This document shows, one piece after another, positions 1-7,328 of a DNA stretch of 15,652 bases. The position numbers and the translations under genes are program-made. Each line of letters begins with the position of its first letter. Within the stretch, counting starts at the first letter, position 1. Under the pieces are notes generated by a model, which did no database searches, was not told where the DNA came from, and was given only the letters and a program-made list of their open reading frames with translations. The stretch is from an uncultured Eubacteriales bacterium (GTDB lineage: Bacteria > Bacillota > Clostridia > Oscillospirales > RGIG7773): NCBI GenBank assembly GCA_934541205.1, contig CAKTDK010000029.1, positions 1-15,652 of the forward strand. Reading direction: 5' to 3'.

Positions 1-39
1 ATTAAAATTATAGATTATAATTGTATCGAAAAATTTTTC

Positions 40-65
40 GGGGCATATATTATTGCCCCTCTTTT
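40..65 (+). terminator. Intrinsic terminator of an upstream + strand gene
   Basis: A 6-bp stem (GGGGCA 40-45 with TGCCCC 54-59) closes an 8-nt AT loop and is followed by TCTTTT. Polarity is + because the T-rich tract lies on that side. It would end a gene to the left of the window and insulate rarA. A 14-bp perfect palindrome, CGAAAAATTTTTCG, abuts it at 27-40. Confidence 0.6.
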
Positions 66-166
66 AAAAAATTTTTCTTTTTGAAATCTAAAATTATTTA
101 TATTTCTGCAAAATTAAAGATTTTAATTATACCCAATTACTTTCCTTATAAGAAAAAGGTGATATA

Positions 167-1441
167 ATGAGACCTCTTGCCGATATAATGCGTCCCAATA
201 CTATTGACGAAGTTGTAGGACAACAGCACATAATAGGCGAAAATAAAATACTTAACCGCATAATAAAAAGCGGAAATATTCCGAATATGATTTTTTACGG
301 TCCTTCCGGAATCGGAAAAACCACAGTTGCAAACATTATTGCAAAAAATACCAACAAGGAATTCTATAAACTTAACGCAACTACAGCTTCCATTTCTGAT
401 ATTAAAGATATTATAAACAGTGTAGATACTTTGTTTAATTCAAACGGCATTCTTCTTTATCTTGATGAAATACAATATTTCAACAAAAAACAACAGCAAA
501 CCTTACTCGATTTTATAGAAACAGGAAAAATAACGCTTATTGCTTCCACTACGGAAAATCCTTATTTTTACGTATTTAACGCTATTTTATCAAGAAGTAC
601 GGTATTTGAATTTAAACCTGTACACAGTGAAGATATAAAAAAAGTAGTAGAAAAGGCTTTTATAAAAATAGGAACTGAGTATAATACAATTTTAAATGTT
701 TCGGAAGAAATAAAAGAATATATATCCGTTTCCTGCGGCGGAGATGTCAGAAAAGCCATAAATACGGTAGAACTTTGTACCATTGATTTTATGTCGTCAG
801 ATTCAAAAAAAGAAATTTCTCTCGATGATGTAAAAATATTATCTCAGCGTTCTTCAAACAGATATGACAGAGACGGAGACGTACATTATAATATACTGTC
901 CGCTTTTCAAAAATCCATAAGAGGTTCTGATGAAAACGCGGCTCTTCATTATTTGGCAAGACTTCTTGACAGCGGAGATCTTTTATCCCCTTGCCGTAGA
1001 CTTCTTGTTATTGCAAGCGAAGATATAGGCCTTGCCTATCCTCAGGCGGCATCTATTGTAAAATCCTTGGTAGACAGTGCTTTACAGCTTGGCATGCCGG
1101 AAGCAAGGCTCCCTCTTGCAAACGCCGTATTGCTGCTTTCCACCTGTCCAAAATCAAATTCTGTTATTTGTTCAATCGACGCTGCTATGGAAGACGTTAA
1201 AAACGGCAACTTTTCTGATGTTCCAACCCATTTAAAAGACTCTCATTATCAAGGCGCGGAAAAACTGGGACACGGCACCGAATATGTATATCCACACAGC
1301 TTTCCCAATAATTATTATAAACAGCAGTATCTTCCGGATAAAATAGTCGGAAAAATATACTATAAGCATGGAAACAATAAATATGAACAATCAACAAAAA
1401 AATACTGGGAGGAAATAAAATCAAATGAAAAAAAAAGATAA
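167..1441 (+). CDS. rarA: Replication-associated recombination protein A (RarA/MgsA), AAA+ ATPase
   Basis: RarA is a clamp-loader-like AAA+ ATPase that acts at stalled replication forks and single-stranded DNA gaps. The 424 residues match the usual family length. Visible motifs are Walker A GPSGIGKT (45-52), Walker B LYLDEI (97-102), the STTENP segment (127-132) and LSRS (141-144). The C-terminal part holds the clamp-loader collar and family signature with SHYQGAEKLGHG and YVYPHSFPNNYY. The ATG follows AAGGTGAT with 3 nt between, a good ribosome binding site. The 3' end overlaps nth by 17 bp, so the two are probably co-transcribed as a DNA-maintenance pair. I found no convincing promoter in the AT-rich 100 bp upstream. 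Confidence 0.96.
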   Translation: MRPLADIMRPNTIDEVVGQQHIIGENKILNRIIKSGNIPNMIFYGPSGIGKTTVANIIAKNTNKEFYKLNATTASISDIKDIINSVDTLFNSNGILLYLDEIQYFNKKQQQTLLDFIETGKITLIASTTENPYFYVFNAILSRSTVFEFKPVHSEDIKKVVEKAFIKIGTEYNTILNVSEEIKEYISVSCGGDVRKAINTVELCTIDFMSSDSKKEISLDDVKILSQRSSNRYDRDGDVHYNILSAFQKSIRGSDENAALHYLARLLDSGDLLSPCRRLLVIASEDIGLAYPQAASIVKSLVDSALQLGMPEARLPLANAVLLLSTCPKSNSVICSIDAAMEDVKNGNFSDVPTHLKDSHYQGAEKLGHGTEYVYPHSFPNNYYKQQYLPDKIVGKIYYKHGNNKYEQSTKKYWEEIKSNEKKR

Positions 1442-2060
1442 AATAAAAAAGATATATACCGAGCTTGAAAAACTTTATCCCAACGTAGAATGCCAGCTTA
1501 ATTTTTCTACGGATTACGAGCTTTTATTTGCAACAAGACTTTCTGCTCAGTGCACGGATGTAAGAGTCAATAAGGTCACCGAAGTATTATTTAAAAGATA
1601 TAAAACCTTGGAAGACTACGCAAACGCAGATTTTGAAGAAATAAGCAATATTGTAAAAAGCTGCGGAGTTTATAAAATGAAAGCTCAAAATATTATAGAC
1701 AGCGCAAAAATGATTTTAGAGGTATATAACGGAAAGGTTCCAGACAATATGGAAGACCTTCTAAAGCTTCCTGGTGTGGGAAGGAAAACCGCAAACCTTA
1801 TACTTGGAGAAATCTACGGAAAACCGGCAATAATTGCGGATACCCATTGTATAAGACTTTCAAATCGTCTGGGACTTTGTGACTCAACCGATCCAGTAAA
1901 AGTAGAAATGACTCTCAAAAATACAATTCCTGAAGATTATCAAACAAAATTCTGCCATCTTTTAGTATGGCACGGGAGAAATGTCTGCAAAGCAAAAAAT
2001 CCTAATTGTAAAAACTGCACCGTTTTTCCACAGTGCAGTTTTTCGAAAAAAGATAAATAA
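1425..2060 (+). CDS. nth: Endonuclease III, iron-sulfur DNA glycosylase/AP lyase
   Basis: Endonuclease III removes oxidised pyrimidines and nicks the resulting abasic site by beta-elimination in base-excision repair. The 211-residue protein is of normal length. It has the helix-hairpin-helix LPGVGRKTAN (115-124) with the catalytic lysine at 121, and the catalytic aspartate 139 in IADTH. The [4Fe-4S] ligands are C188, C195, C198 and C204, spaced C-X6-C-X2-C-X5-C as in the family. The ATG lies inside the end of rarA and follows GGAGG (1408-1412) at a slightly long 12-nt spacing, which suggests translational coupling. The cluster-coding 3' end also contains an 11-bp inverted repeat (separate entry). 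Confidence 0.97.
   Translation: MKKKDKIKKIYTELEKLYPNVECQLNFSTDYELLFATRLSAQCTDVRVNKVTEVLFKRYKTLEDYANADFEEISNIVKSCGVYKMKAQNIIDSAKMILEVYNGKVPDNMEDLLKLPGVGRKTANLILGEIYGKPAIIADTHCIRLSNRLGLCDSTDPVKVEMTLKNTIPEDYQTKFCHLLVWHGRNVCKAKNPNCKNCTVFPQCSFSKKDK
2010..2043 (+). other. Hairpin inside the nth 3' end with a T-run arm
   Basis: AAAAACTGCAC (2010-2020) and GTGCAGTTTTT (2033-2043) are perfect 11-nt inverted repeats around a 12-nt loop. They lie wholly within the codons for the iron-sulfur ligands of nth. The shape resembles an intrinsic terminator, but its T-run is inside the stem and the better terminator lies about 70 bp downstream. It may be chance in coding DNA or an auxiliary 3'-end structure. 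Confidence 0.35.
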
Positions 2061-2111
2061 AAATTATCTTATTATTTTACTTAATACAATTTTGTATACT
2101 AACCAAAGTTT

Positions 2112-2150
2112 CAAAAACTCCATACCGAATATCTCGGTATGGAGTTTTTG
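2112..2150. terminator. Bidirectional terminator between nth and the decayed cyclase
   Basis: A perfect 17-bp stem (CAAAAACTCCATACCGA 2112-2128 with its complement 2134-2150) closes a 5-nt loop. The A-run on one arm and T-run on the other give a terminator in both directions. It serves nth on + and the pseudogene on -, whose stop codon is only 3 bp away. Confidence 0.9.
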
Positions 2151-2152
2151 TT

Positions 2153-3239
2153 TTATTGATTTTCTCTATACATAATAAAGTCATTTTTTACTGAATATTT
2201 TACCATATGCATAGCTTAATCAGCAAAACGAATCATATTTTCTATTTTCATTCCTTCTTTTCTCATACAACCACCAGCGCTTAAAGTAACAGTTCTTTGA
2301 TATTTTTTCAAAAATATTTCTTTTAGCAAAGCTTTTACTACATCTTCAACTTGATCTTCATTTTTATTTTTTATAACCATAATAAATTCTTATCCGCCGT
2401 ATCTTCCTGCCATTCCGTCATTTTACAATGCATATTTGTATATAGAATCAGCAATATCTTTTAGAATTTCATCACCGTTTAAATTACCGTATGTATCATT
2501 GTAACTTTTGAAATTATCTATATCTAATACAACGCAGCAGCAATCTATATTTTGATTTATACAATTATCAAAAAAGTTGCATATAACTCTTCTGTTTGGA
2601 ATTTACGTAAGCTCATCGTATTCGGCGAGAAAAACAAGTTTTTTATTTTGTTCTTTAATTATATTCGAAGCAATATACTGTTTAAAATATATCCTGTTGC
2701 TGTAAGCAATTATTATACAAGACAAAACAAAAAAATAAATATATTTATTGCTTCATTATAAATTTTTCTCTCTTCCATACCGGATTTAAATATTCCAATA
2801 TTAAATACTGTAATTGTCATAAAATTTATAAACCAATGTATTTTATTGGGAAGTCTTATTCCTGCTGATGTAAAAATTAATATATATGCCAAAACATAAG
2901 AATTATTGCCTTGCTTTACATCAAAAACAGCAAATAACGATGACCAAAGAAGAATAGAAATCAAATATATGCAATGAAATATCCTTAATATATATATATC
3001 TTATTTTTTAAAACTATAAATAAAGTACAAAATATACCTGACAATATAACTGCCAAAGAATAATATATTAAATATTTTGAATCTATTTCCGGCAACGAAG
3101 AAAGACGTGATAATTGATATATAAAGACCATTAATATTTCAAACACCATAATGCTAAAAGCTATAATAACAAAATATCGATTATTAGTATTTATCTGATT
3201 TAATCAATAATTTTTGTCATCTTTAATTTTATTTTTCAT
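2153..3239 (-). pseudogene. Decayed membrane diguanylate cyclase with a stop in its signature motif (GG*EF)
   Basis: Minus-strand translation gives membrane helices, a linker and a GGDEF domain broken by five in-frame stops and two frameshifts. From the linker onward one frame runs to a natural TAA at 2155-2153 and reads AEYDELT*IPNRR, VVLDIDNFKSYNDTYG, DGMAGRYGG*EF and RFAD*AMHMVKY. The stops are TAA at 2605-2603, 2425-2423, 2392-2390 and 2218-2216, plus TGA at codon 12 (3206-3204). The N-terminal half has a frame change in a TA repeat near 2987-2999 and another at a 7-A run (+ strand 2729-2735). Hydrophobic segments in two frames match a membrane sensor. Conserved residues survive around every lesion, so decay looks recent. 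The presumed ATG (3239-3237) is 20 bp after the transglutaminase-SLH gene on the same strand, with no terminator between them. This entry accounts for the only stretch longer than 300 bp without an intact gene. Confidence 0.88.
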
Positions 3240-3259
3240 TTAATCTCTTCTCAGCTTCC

Positions 3260-5122
3260 TTAATTTTGAAGATAATTGTACATCATTTGAGCACATTGAG
3301 CGCGGGTTATTGAATTCAATGGATTAATATTTCCATTCTCATCACCGTTAAATATCTCTCCGAGACTTGCAATCATTGCGTTATATGCATAATCCGAGAT
3401 ACTGCTTAAATCATTATAATATTTATTTTCATTATTAAGGTTTTGAAGCTTTTCTTCCGTATTGTAAGCCTTTATAGCATCTTCTCCTATTTTTATTCTC
3501 ATCATTATAAGACTTGCGTCTTCTCTTTTTATAGCTTCGTCAGGATTGAAATTTTTTCCGTCGCCTTTTATTATGCCGTTTTTATAGCAGACGTTAACGG
3601 CTTTGTAAAACCAATCGCTTTCTTTTACATCATCAAAGCTGTTATACAAATAATCAGCCTCTTCATCACTAAACATATAATTATATATCATTTGACAAAA
3701 CTGAGCTCTTGTCATATTTTCATCAAGACAAAAAGTGTTATCATCTTTGCCGCTAAAAATAGATTTTTCCATACAAAAATCTATAGCGTTATAAGCCCAA
3801 TGACTTTTTGAAATATCAAGCATATTTTCTATTCTTTTTCCTATATTTATTTTAATCAAACGATAACCCGTACTGTTATACTGAACATAACGCAAAGTAC
3901 TTCCATCAACAGAAAGCTCCATAATTTCCGTTTCTGTACCGGAAAAGTCTGCAATACATTCAAAAACATTGGTTTCCAAATCATATTTATATATATACTT
4001 TGCCTTGTAAGCATCTTTATCAGATGCAGAAAAATATAAATAATTATCTTTTTTTGCAATTGCGTATACTTTTAAATTTCCCACATCTATTATTTTTTCA
4101 TCACTGCCGTCAAAAACATTTGATACAAGATTTCCTCCGTAAAAATAATCTGTACCATAATACCATCTTCCGTCATAATAAAACATTCCGGTATCTATAT
4201 TTTTAAAGAAATTATATAAATATCTGTTATCTTCAGCCTTAGGCGCGTCAAAATCCCAGTCATAGTGCTGATGTTCATCATCTGATATAACGCTATCGCT
4301 TACAAGCAAAAAATCACGGCTTACATAACCTTCCATATCATTATCATCAGTCAATGAAAATCCGGGATCATCCCAGGTTGAATCAACATGATACCATTTA
4401 TCATTTAAAAAAACCATATTCCAGGCATGATTCATATTATCGCTGTTAATATAAACGGATTCTATTCCCGCATATTTCATCAAAGCGTTAAACGCAAAGG
4501 CATATCCCGCGCAAACCGCTTCTTTATTTACAAATACGCCGTAAGCATTAAATGAATTAAAGCTGCCTTTGCCACCGTTATATACAACGTCGTTGTAAGT
4601 AGCAAAATCATATTTTGTATTTAAAACAATATAATTATGCGCAGAAATTACTTTTTCCAAATCAGTCATATCAGAAGAAAAACATTCCTCAACTGCTTTT
4701 TCAAAAGCAACATCATAAAATTTACGCATTTTCTTTATTTCTTCTTTTGACTGCTCGTATACTATTTCTATATCCCACGCTCTGTTATATTCTTCATATG
4801 AAACATAAATACTACAGTTACCGTAAAAAAACCGAGGATTTTCAGATATTACATCTCTGTATAAATCAAATACTTCATCAACAGAAATATTATAAGAATA
4901 TATATCTATGTATGTTTCTATATTGTCAAGAGAAGAAATTATTTTACTTTTTGCATCCTCATAATTATTTAATTTATAATCACTTTGAAAAAACCTTGAA
5001 CCAAGATTATCCCTTAAATCAAAAGCTTCTGTTTTTTTAACAACGTGGGTTTTTGCAGACGTATTCATGCACACAGTTAAAATCATTAAAACAGAAAGAA
5101 ACAAAGAAAATATTTTTCTCAC
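3260..5122 (-). CDS. Secreted transglutaminase-like protein with three SLH repeats
   Basis: This is a predicted surface protein of 620 residues. A signal peptide (about 1-23, ending near CMNTSA) leads a mixed region. A transglutaminase-like core follows with a cysteine-histidine-aspartate triad: C204 (AVCAGY), H232 (NHAWN) and D247 (HVDSTWDD). Residues about 310-430 are rich in YYDGRWYYG and YLYF-type strands, like DUF5050 or beta-propeller repeats. Three SLH repeats at about 434-482, 494-542 and 565-617 would anchor it to the cell wall polymer. The true activity (peptide cross-linking or proteolysis) cannot be read from sequence. I chose GTG at 5122 because GAGGTGAT (5134-5127) then sits 4 nt upstream, as for rarA. 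The upstream ATG (5128) and GTG (5131) fall inside that ribosome binding site. It has its own promoter. Confidence 0.88.
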   Translation of the reverse strand: MRKIFSLFLSVLMILTVCMNTSAKTHVVKKTEAFDLRDNLGSRFFQSDYKLNNYEDAKSKIISSLDNIETYIDIYSYNISVDEVFDLYRDVISENPRFFYGNCSIYVSYEEYNRAWDIEIVYEQSKEEIKKMRKFYDVAFEKAVEECFSSDMTDLEKVISAHNYIVLNTKYDFATYNDVVYNGGKGSFNSFNAYGVFVNKEAVCAGYAFAFNALMKYAGIESVYINSDNMNHAWNMVFLNDKWYHVDSTWDDPGFSLTDDNDMEGYVSRDFLLVSDSVISDDEHQHYDWDFDAPKAEDNRYLYNFFKNIDTGMFYYDGRWYYGTDYFYGGNLVSNVFDGSDEKIIDVGNLKVYAIAKKDNYLYFSASDKDAYKAKYIYKYDLETNVFECIADFSGTETEIMELSVDGSTLRYVQYNSTGYRLIKINIGKRIENMLDISKSHWAYNAIDFCMEKSIFSGKDDNTFCLDENMTRAQFCQMIYNYMFSDEEADYLYNSFDDVKESDWFYKAVNVCYKNGIIKGDGKNFNPDEAIKREDASLIMMRIKIGEDAIKAYNTEEKLQNLNNENKYYNDLSSISDYAYNAMIASLGEIFNGDENGNINPLNSITRAQCAQMMYNYLQN

Positions 5123-5142
5123 AAACATCACCTCTATGTAAT

Positions 5143-5171
5143 ATTATAATCGATAAACAACATATATTCAA
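5143..5171 (-). promoter_or_regulatory. Sigma-A promoter of the transglutaminase-SLH gene
   Basis: The minus strand reads TTGAAT (5171-5166), 17 bp, then TATAAT (5148-5143), near consensus. Transcription would begin around 5136, leaving a leader of about 14 nt with the ribosome binding site almost at the 5' end. It lies just after the obg terminator, so the gene is expressed independently. Confidence 0.75.
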
Positions 5172-5185
5172 CAATAACATTATAT

Positions 5186-5221
5186 ATAAAAAATATTCCG
5201 ATATGAAATCATATCGGAATA
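5186..5221 (-). terminator. Intrinsic terminator after obg
   Basis: ATTCCGATATGA (5195-5206) pairs with its complement 5209-5220, extendable by one base pair, with a very tight loop. On the minus strand it is followed by a run of six T's (5193-5188). The polarity fits the end of the obg transcript. Confidence 0.8.
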
Positions 5222-5302
5222 ATATTATAACCGCATAACAATCTTGATTTCAATGTTTTTCCAAATACCTGAAAATTCACCTTGAAAAATAGTTTAGGAT
5301 TA

Positions 5303-6574
5303 TTACAGTACAAATTCAAATTCTATATCATAAATAGATACAATGTCGCCTTCTTTTATACCTTTTTCAACAAGCTTATCTATTACTCCACTTTTTCTTA
5401 AGACTCTTTGAAAATACTGAAGAGATTCATAATCTTCAAAATTAACGCTTCCTATTACGTTAATAAGCCATTCTCCCTCAACAATATAAACATTGTTATT
5501 AACTGTTATTTCGATACTTCTGTCATCGTCATCTGTAATGTTCGACTCAATATACGTACTTTCATAAACCTTTAAAGGCGGAAGATACGACATCTGCCGG
5601 CGTATTTCTTTAAGAAGTTCGTCTATTCCTTTAGTAGTAGCCGCAGAAATTTCAAAATATTTATATCCTTTATCAGTGACATATTTTTTAAATTTTTCCG
5701 AAACAGATTTATCAAAAATCAAATCCGCTTTATTTCCCACCACTATCTGAGGTCTTGCGGCAAGTTCTTCGCTGTAATTAACAAGCTCATTATTTATAGC
5801 TTCAAAATCCTCTATGGGATTTCTCCCCTCAGAAGAAGCAACATCAACAAGATGTATTAAAAGTCTGCATCTGTCAATATGTCTTAAAAAATCATGTCCC
5901 AATCCTACTCCTTCGGAAGCCCCTTCAATAATCCCTGGAATATCCGCCATAACAATATTTTCCCCCGGAGCAAAGCTTACGACTCCAAGCACCGGAGTAA
6001 GCGTGGTAAAATGATAATTTGCAATTTTCGGCTTAGCTGAGCTTACAATAGAAATTAAAGTTGATTTACCTACATTCGGAAACCCTATAAGTCCAACATC
6101 CGCAAGAAGCTTAAGTTCAAGAATAACCTCAAGTTCTTTTCCTTTTATACCGCTTTTAGCAAATCGAGGCGCTTGTCTTGTAGGAGTTGCAAAATGAGTA
6201 TTACCCCATCCGCCGTTGCCGCCCATTAAAGCAATAAAAGGTTCTTTATCAGACATATCGTGAATTATGTCTCCCGTTTTTGCATCCTTTATTAAAGTTC
6301 CCGCCGGAACCGTAATTACAACGTCATTTCCCTTTTTCCCGGAGCATCTTGCAGCTCCGCCGTTTTCACCGTTTTCAGCTGTGAATTTTTTCTTGTATTT
6401 AAAATCTACAAGAGTATTTATATGATCCGAAACAACAAAAACAACGTTGCCGCCTTTTCCGCCGTCTCCGCCGTCGGGACCGCCGTTTGGAACGTATTTT
6501 TCTCTGTGAAACGAAACAGCTCCGTTACCACCATTACCGGCTTTTATATATATTTTAGCTATATCGGTAAACAT
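5303..6574 (-). CDS. obg: GTPase Obg/CgtA, ribosome assembly and stress GTPase
   Basis: Obg is an essential cytoplasmic GTPase that binds the 50S subunit during late assembly and links growth to (p)ppGpp. The 423 residues show all three domains. The glycine-rich Obg fold (1-157) has repeated NGGNG, PDGGDGGKGG and GGNGGWGNTHF motifs. The G domain has G1 GFPNVGKS (164-171), G2 TTLTP (190-194), G3 DIPG (211-214), G4 NKAD (281-284) and G5 SAAT (310-313). The C-terminal OCT domain spans about 350-423. The ATG follows AAGGTGAA with 5 nt spacing. It lies downstream of rplU-prp-rpmA, the usual Bacillota order, but a terminator separates it from rpmA. It therefore depends on read-through or on a promoter in 6575-6670 that I could not pin down. 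Confidence 0.97.
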   Translation of the reverse strand: MFTDIAKIYIKAGNGGNGAVSFHREKYVPNGGPDGGDGGKGGNVVFVVSDHINTLVDFKYKKKFTAENGENGGAARCSGKKGNDVVITVPAGTLIKDAKTGDIIHDMSDKEPFIALMGGNGGWGNTHFATPTRQAPRFAKSGIKGKELEVILELKLLADVGLIGFPNVGKSTLISIVSSAKPKIANYHFTTLTPVLGVVSFAPGENIVMADIPGIIEGASEGVGLGHDFLRHIDRCRLLIHLVDVASSEGRNPIEDFEAINNELVNYSEELAARPQIVVGNKADLIFDKSVSEKFKKYVTDKGYKYFEISAATTKGIDELLKEIRRQMSYLPPLKVYESTYIESNITDDDDRSIEITVNNNVYIVEGEWLINVIGSVNFEDYESLQYFQRVLRKSGVIDKLVEKGIKEGDIVSIYDIEFEFVL

Positions 6575-6663
6575 AAATTTTCACCTTCCTTTTTACCAAA
6601 ATACAAAAACATTTTATCAGCAATTATTATTTCCTGAATTTAATAATATAAAACACTTTTGTA

Positions 6664-6701
6664 TTTTATTAAAATTAAAGCCTGTCAAACTGACAGGCTT
6701 T
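6664..6701 (-). terminator. Intrinsic terminator after rpmA
   Basis: AAAGCCTGTCA (6677-6687) and TGACAGGCTTT (6691-6701) form a perfect 11-bp stem with a 3-nt loop. On the minus strand it is followed by TTAATTTTAAT. It ends or attenuates the rplU-prp-rpmA transcript ahead of obg. Confidence 0.8.
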
Positions 6702-6720
6702 ATTGGTAAAATCAATAAAA

Positions 6721-7002
6721 TTAGTTAGCAGGATAAATACTAACTTGTTTTCTATCCTTGCCTAATCTTTCAAATTTGACTTTTCCGTCAATCATGGCAA
6801 ACAATGTATCGTCGGAACCTTTTCCAACGTTTGCTCCAGGATGGATTTTTGTTCCTCTTTGTCTTACAAGGATATTTCCTGCCAAAACAAACTGACCGTC
6901 AGCTCTTTTTACTCCAAGTCTTTTGGATTCGGAATCACGTCCGTTTTTAGTAGAACCAACACCTTTTTTATGTGCAAAAAACTGAATACTTAATTTTAAC
7001 AT
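6721..7002 (-). CDS. rpmA: 50S ribosomal protein L27 with Prp-cleaved leader
   Basis: L27 sits at the peptidyl-transferase centre of the large subunit. The 93-residue protein begins MLKLSIQFFAHKKGVGSTKN. In Bacillota the segment ending QFF is a leader removed between F and A by the protease Prp, exposing the functional N-terminus; prp lies immediately upstream. RNA-binding residues SKRLGVKRADGQ and the core IHPGANVGKGSDDTLFA are intact. The ribosome binding site GGAGGTG (7017-7011) lies inside the last codons of prp, 8 nt from the ATG, so translation of the two is probably coupled. A terminator follows. Confidence 0.97.
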   Translation of the reverse strand: MLKLSIQFFAHKKGVGSTKNGRDSESKRLGVKRADGQFVLAGNILVRQRGTKIHPGANVGKGSDDTLFAMIDGKVKFERLGKDRKQVSIYPAN

Positions 7003-7007
7003 AATAA

Positions 7008-7325
7008 TTACACCTCCGTAACTGATACTTTTATAAAATCCGAATACTCTTCAAAAATAATTTCAAGCTGTAATATAAAAGCTTCAATAATTTTATCCGA
7101 AATTTCGCATGGCCTATAAATCTCAAATTCAAGTTCAGCATCATTTCCTGTTTTAAAACTGCTTTCAATCTTAAATATTTCATATATAAGATTAACAGTC
7201 ATATTGGAAACAGAAGACACGGCAGCACAGACAATATCGCTTCCCTGACTGCTGTATCCAGAATGTCCGAATATTTTAAAGCCTTTATAATTTTCTTTAC
7301 TTTTAAAAATTTCAGCGCAAATCAT
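7008..7325 (-). CDS. prp: Ribosomal-processing cysteine protease Prp
   Basis: Prp (YsxB family) cuts the N-terminal leader from L27 before or during ribosome assembly. The 105-residue protein has the expected GHSGYS motif with histidine 21 and DIVCAAVSS with cysteine 33, the catalytic dyad known in the Staphylococcus aureus homologue. It sits 3 bp after rplU and 5 bp before rpmA, the conserved arrangement. No ribosome binding site is visible in the 20 nt before its ATG (upstream sequence ACTATCAACGCATAAATT). It is therefore probably translated by reinitiation after rplU, which would keep the enzyme below ribosomal-protein levels. Confidence 0.94.
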   Translation of the reverse strand: MICAEIFKSKENYKGFKIFGHSGYSSQGSDIVCAAVSSVSNMTVNLIYEIFKIESSFKTGNDAELEFEIYRPCEISDKIIEAFILQLEIIFEEYSDFIKVSVTEV

Positions 7326-7328
7326 AAT

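Noticed and set aside
27..40. CGAAAAATTTTTCG palindrome as a regulatory site
   Set aside because: A-run/T-run palindromes are expected in such AT-rich DNA; a similar core occurs in the groEL terminator. It has no clear relation to a promoter.
81..109. TTGAAA at 81-86 as the rarA -35 box
   Set aside because: At 16-18 bp downstream there is no acceptable -10 (sequence around TTTCTGC), so no promoter was called.
2153..2655. Reassignment of TAA to a sense codon (for example glutamine), which would make the cyclase intact
   Set aside because: Thirteen of the fourteen intact genes in the window end at TAA exactly where their families end, so TAA is a working stop here. The remnant also has a TGA and two frameshifts.
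2552..2964. Short open frames on both strands (2552-2761 +, 2713-2964 -)
   Set aside because: The + frame is a shadow of the remnant, and the - frame is one piece of the frameshifted membrane half of the pseudogene, not an independent gene.
3443..3811. 122-codon open frame on the + strand inside the SLH gene
   Set aside because: It lies antisense to the SLH region, lacks a ribosome binding site and shows no family features; the minus-strand reading is clearly the real one.
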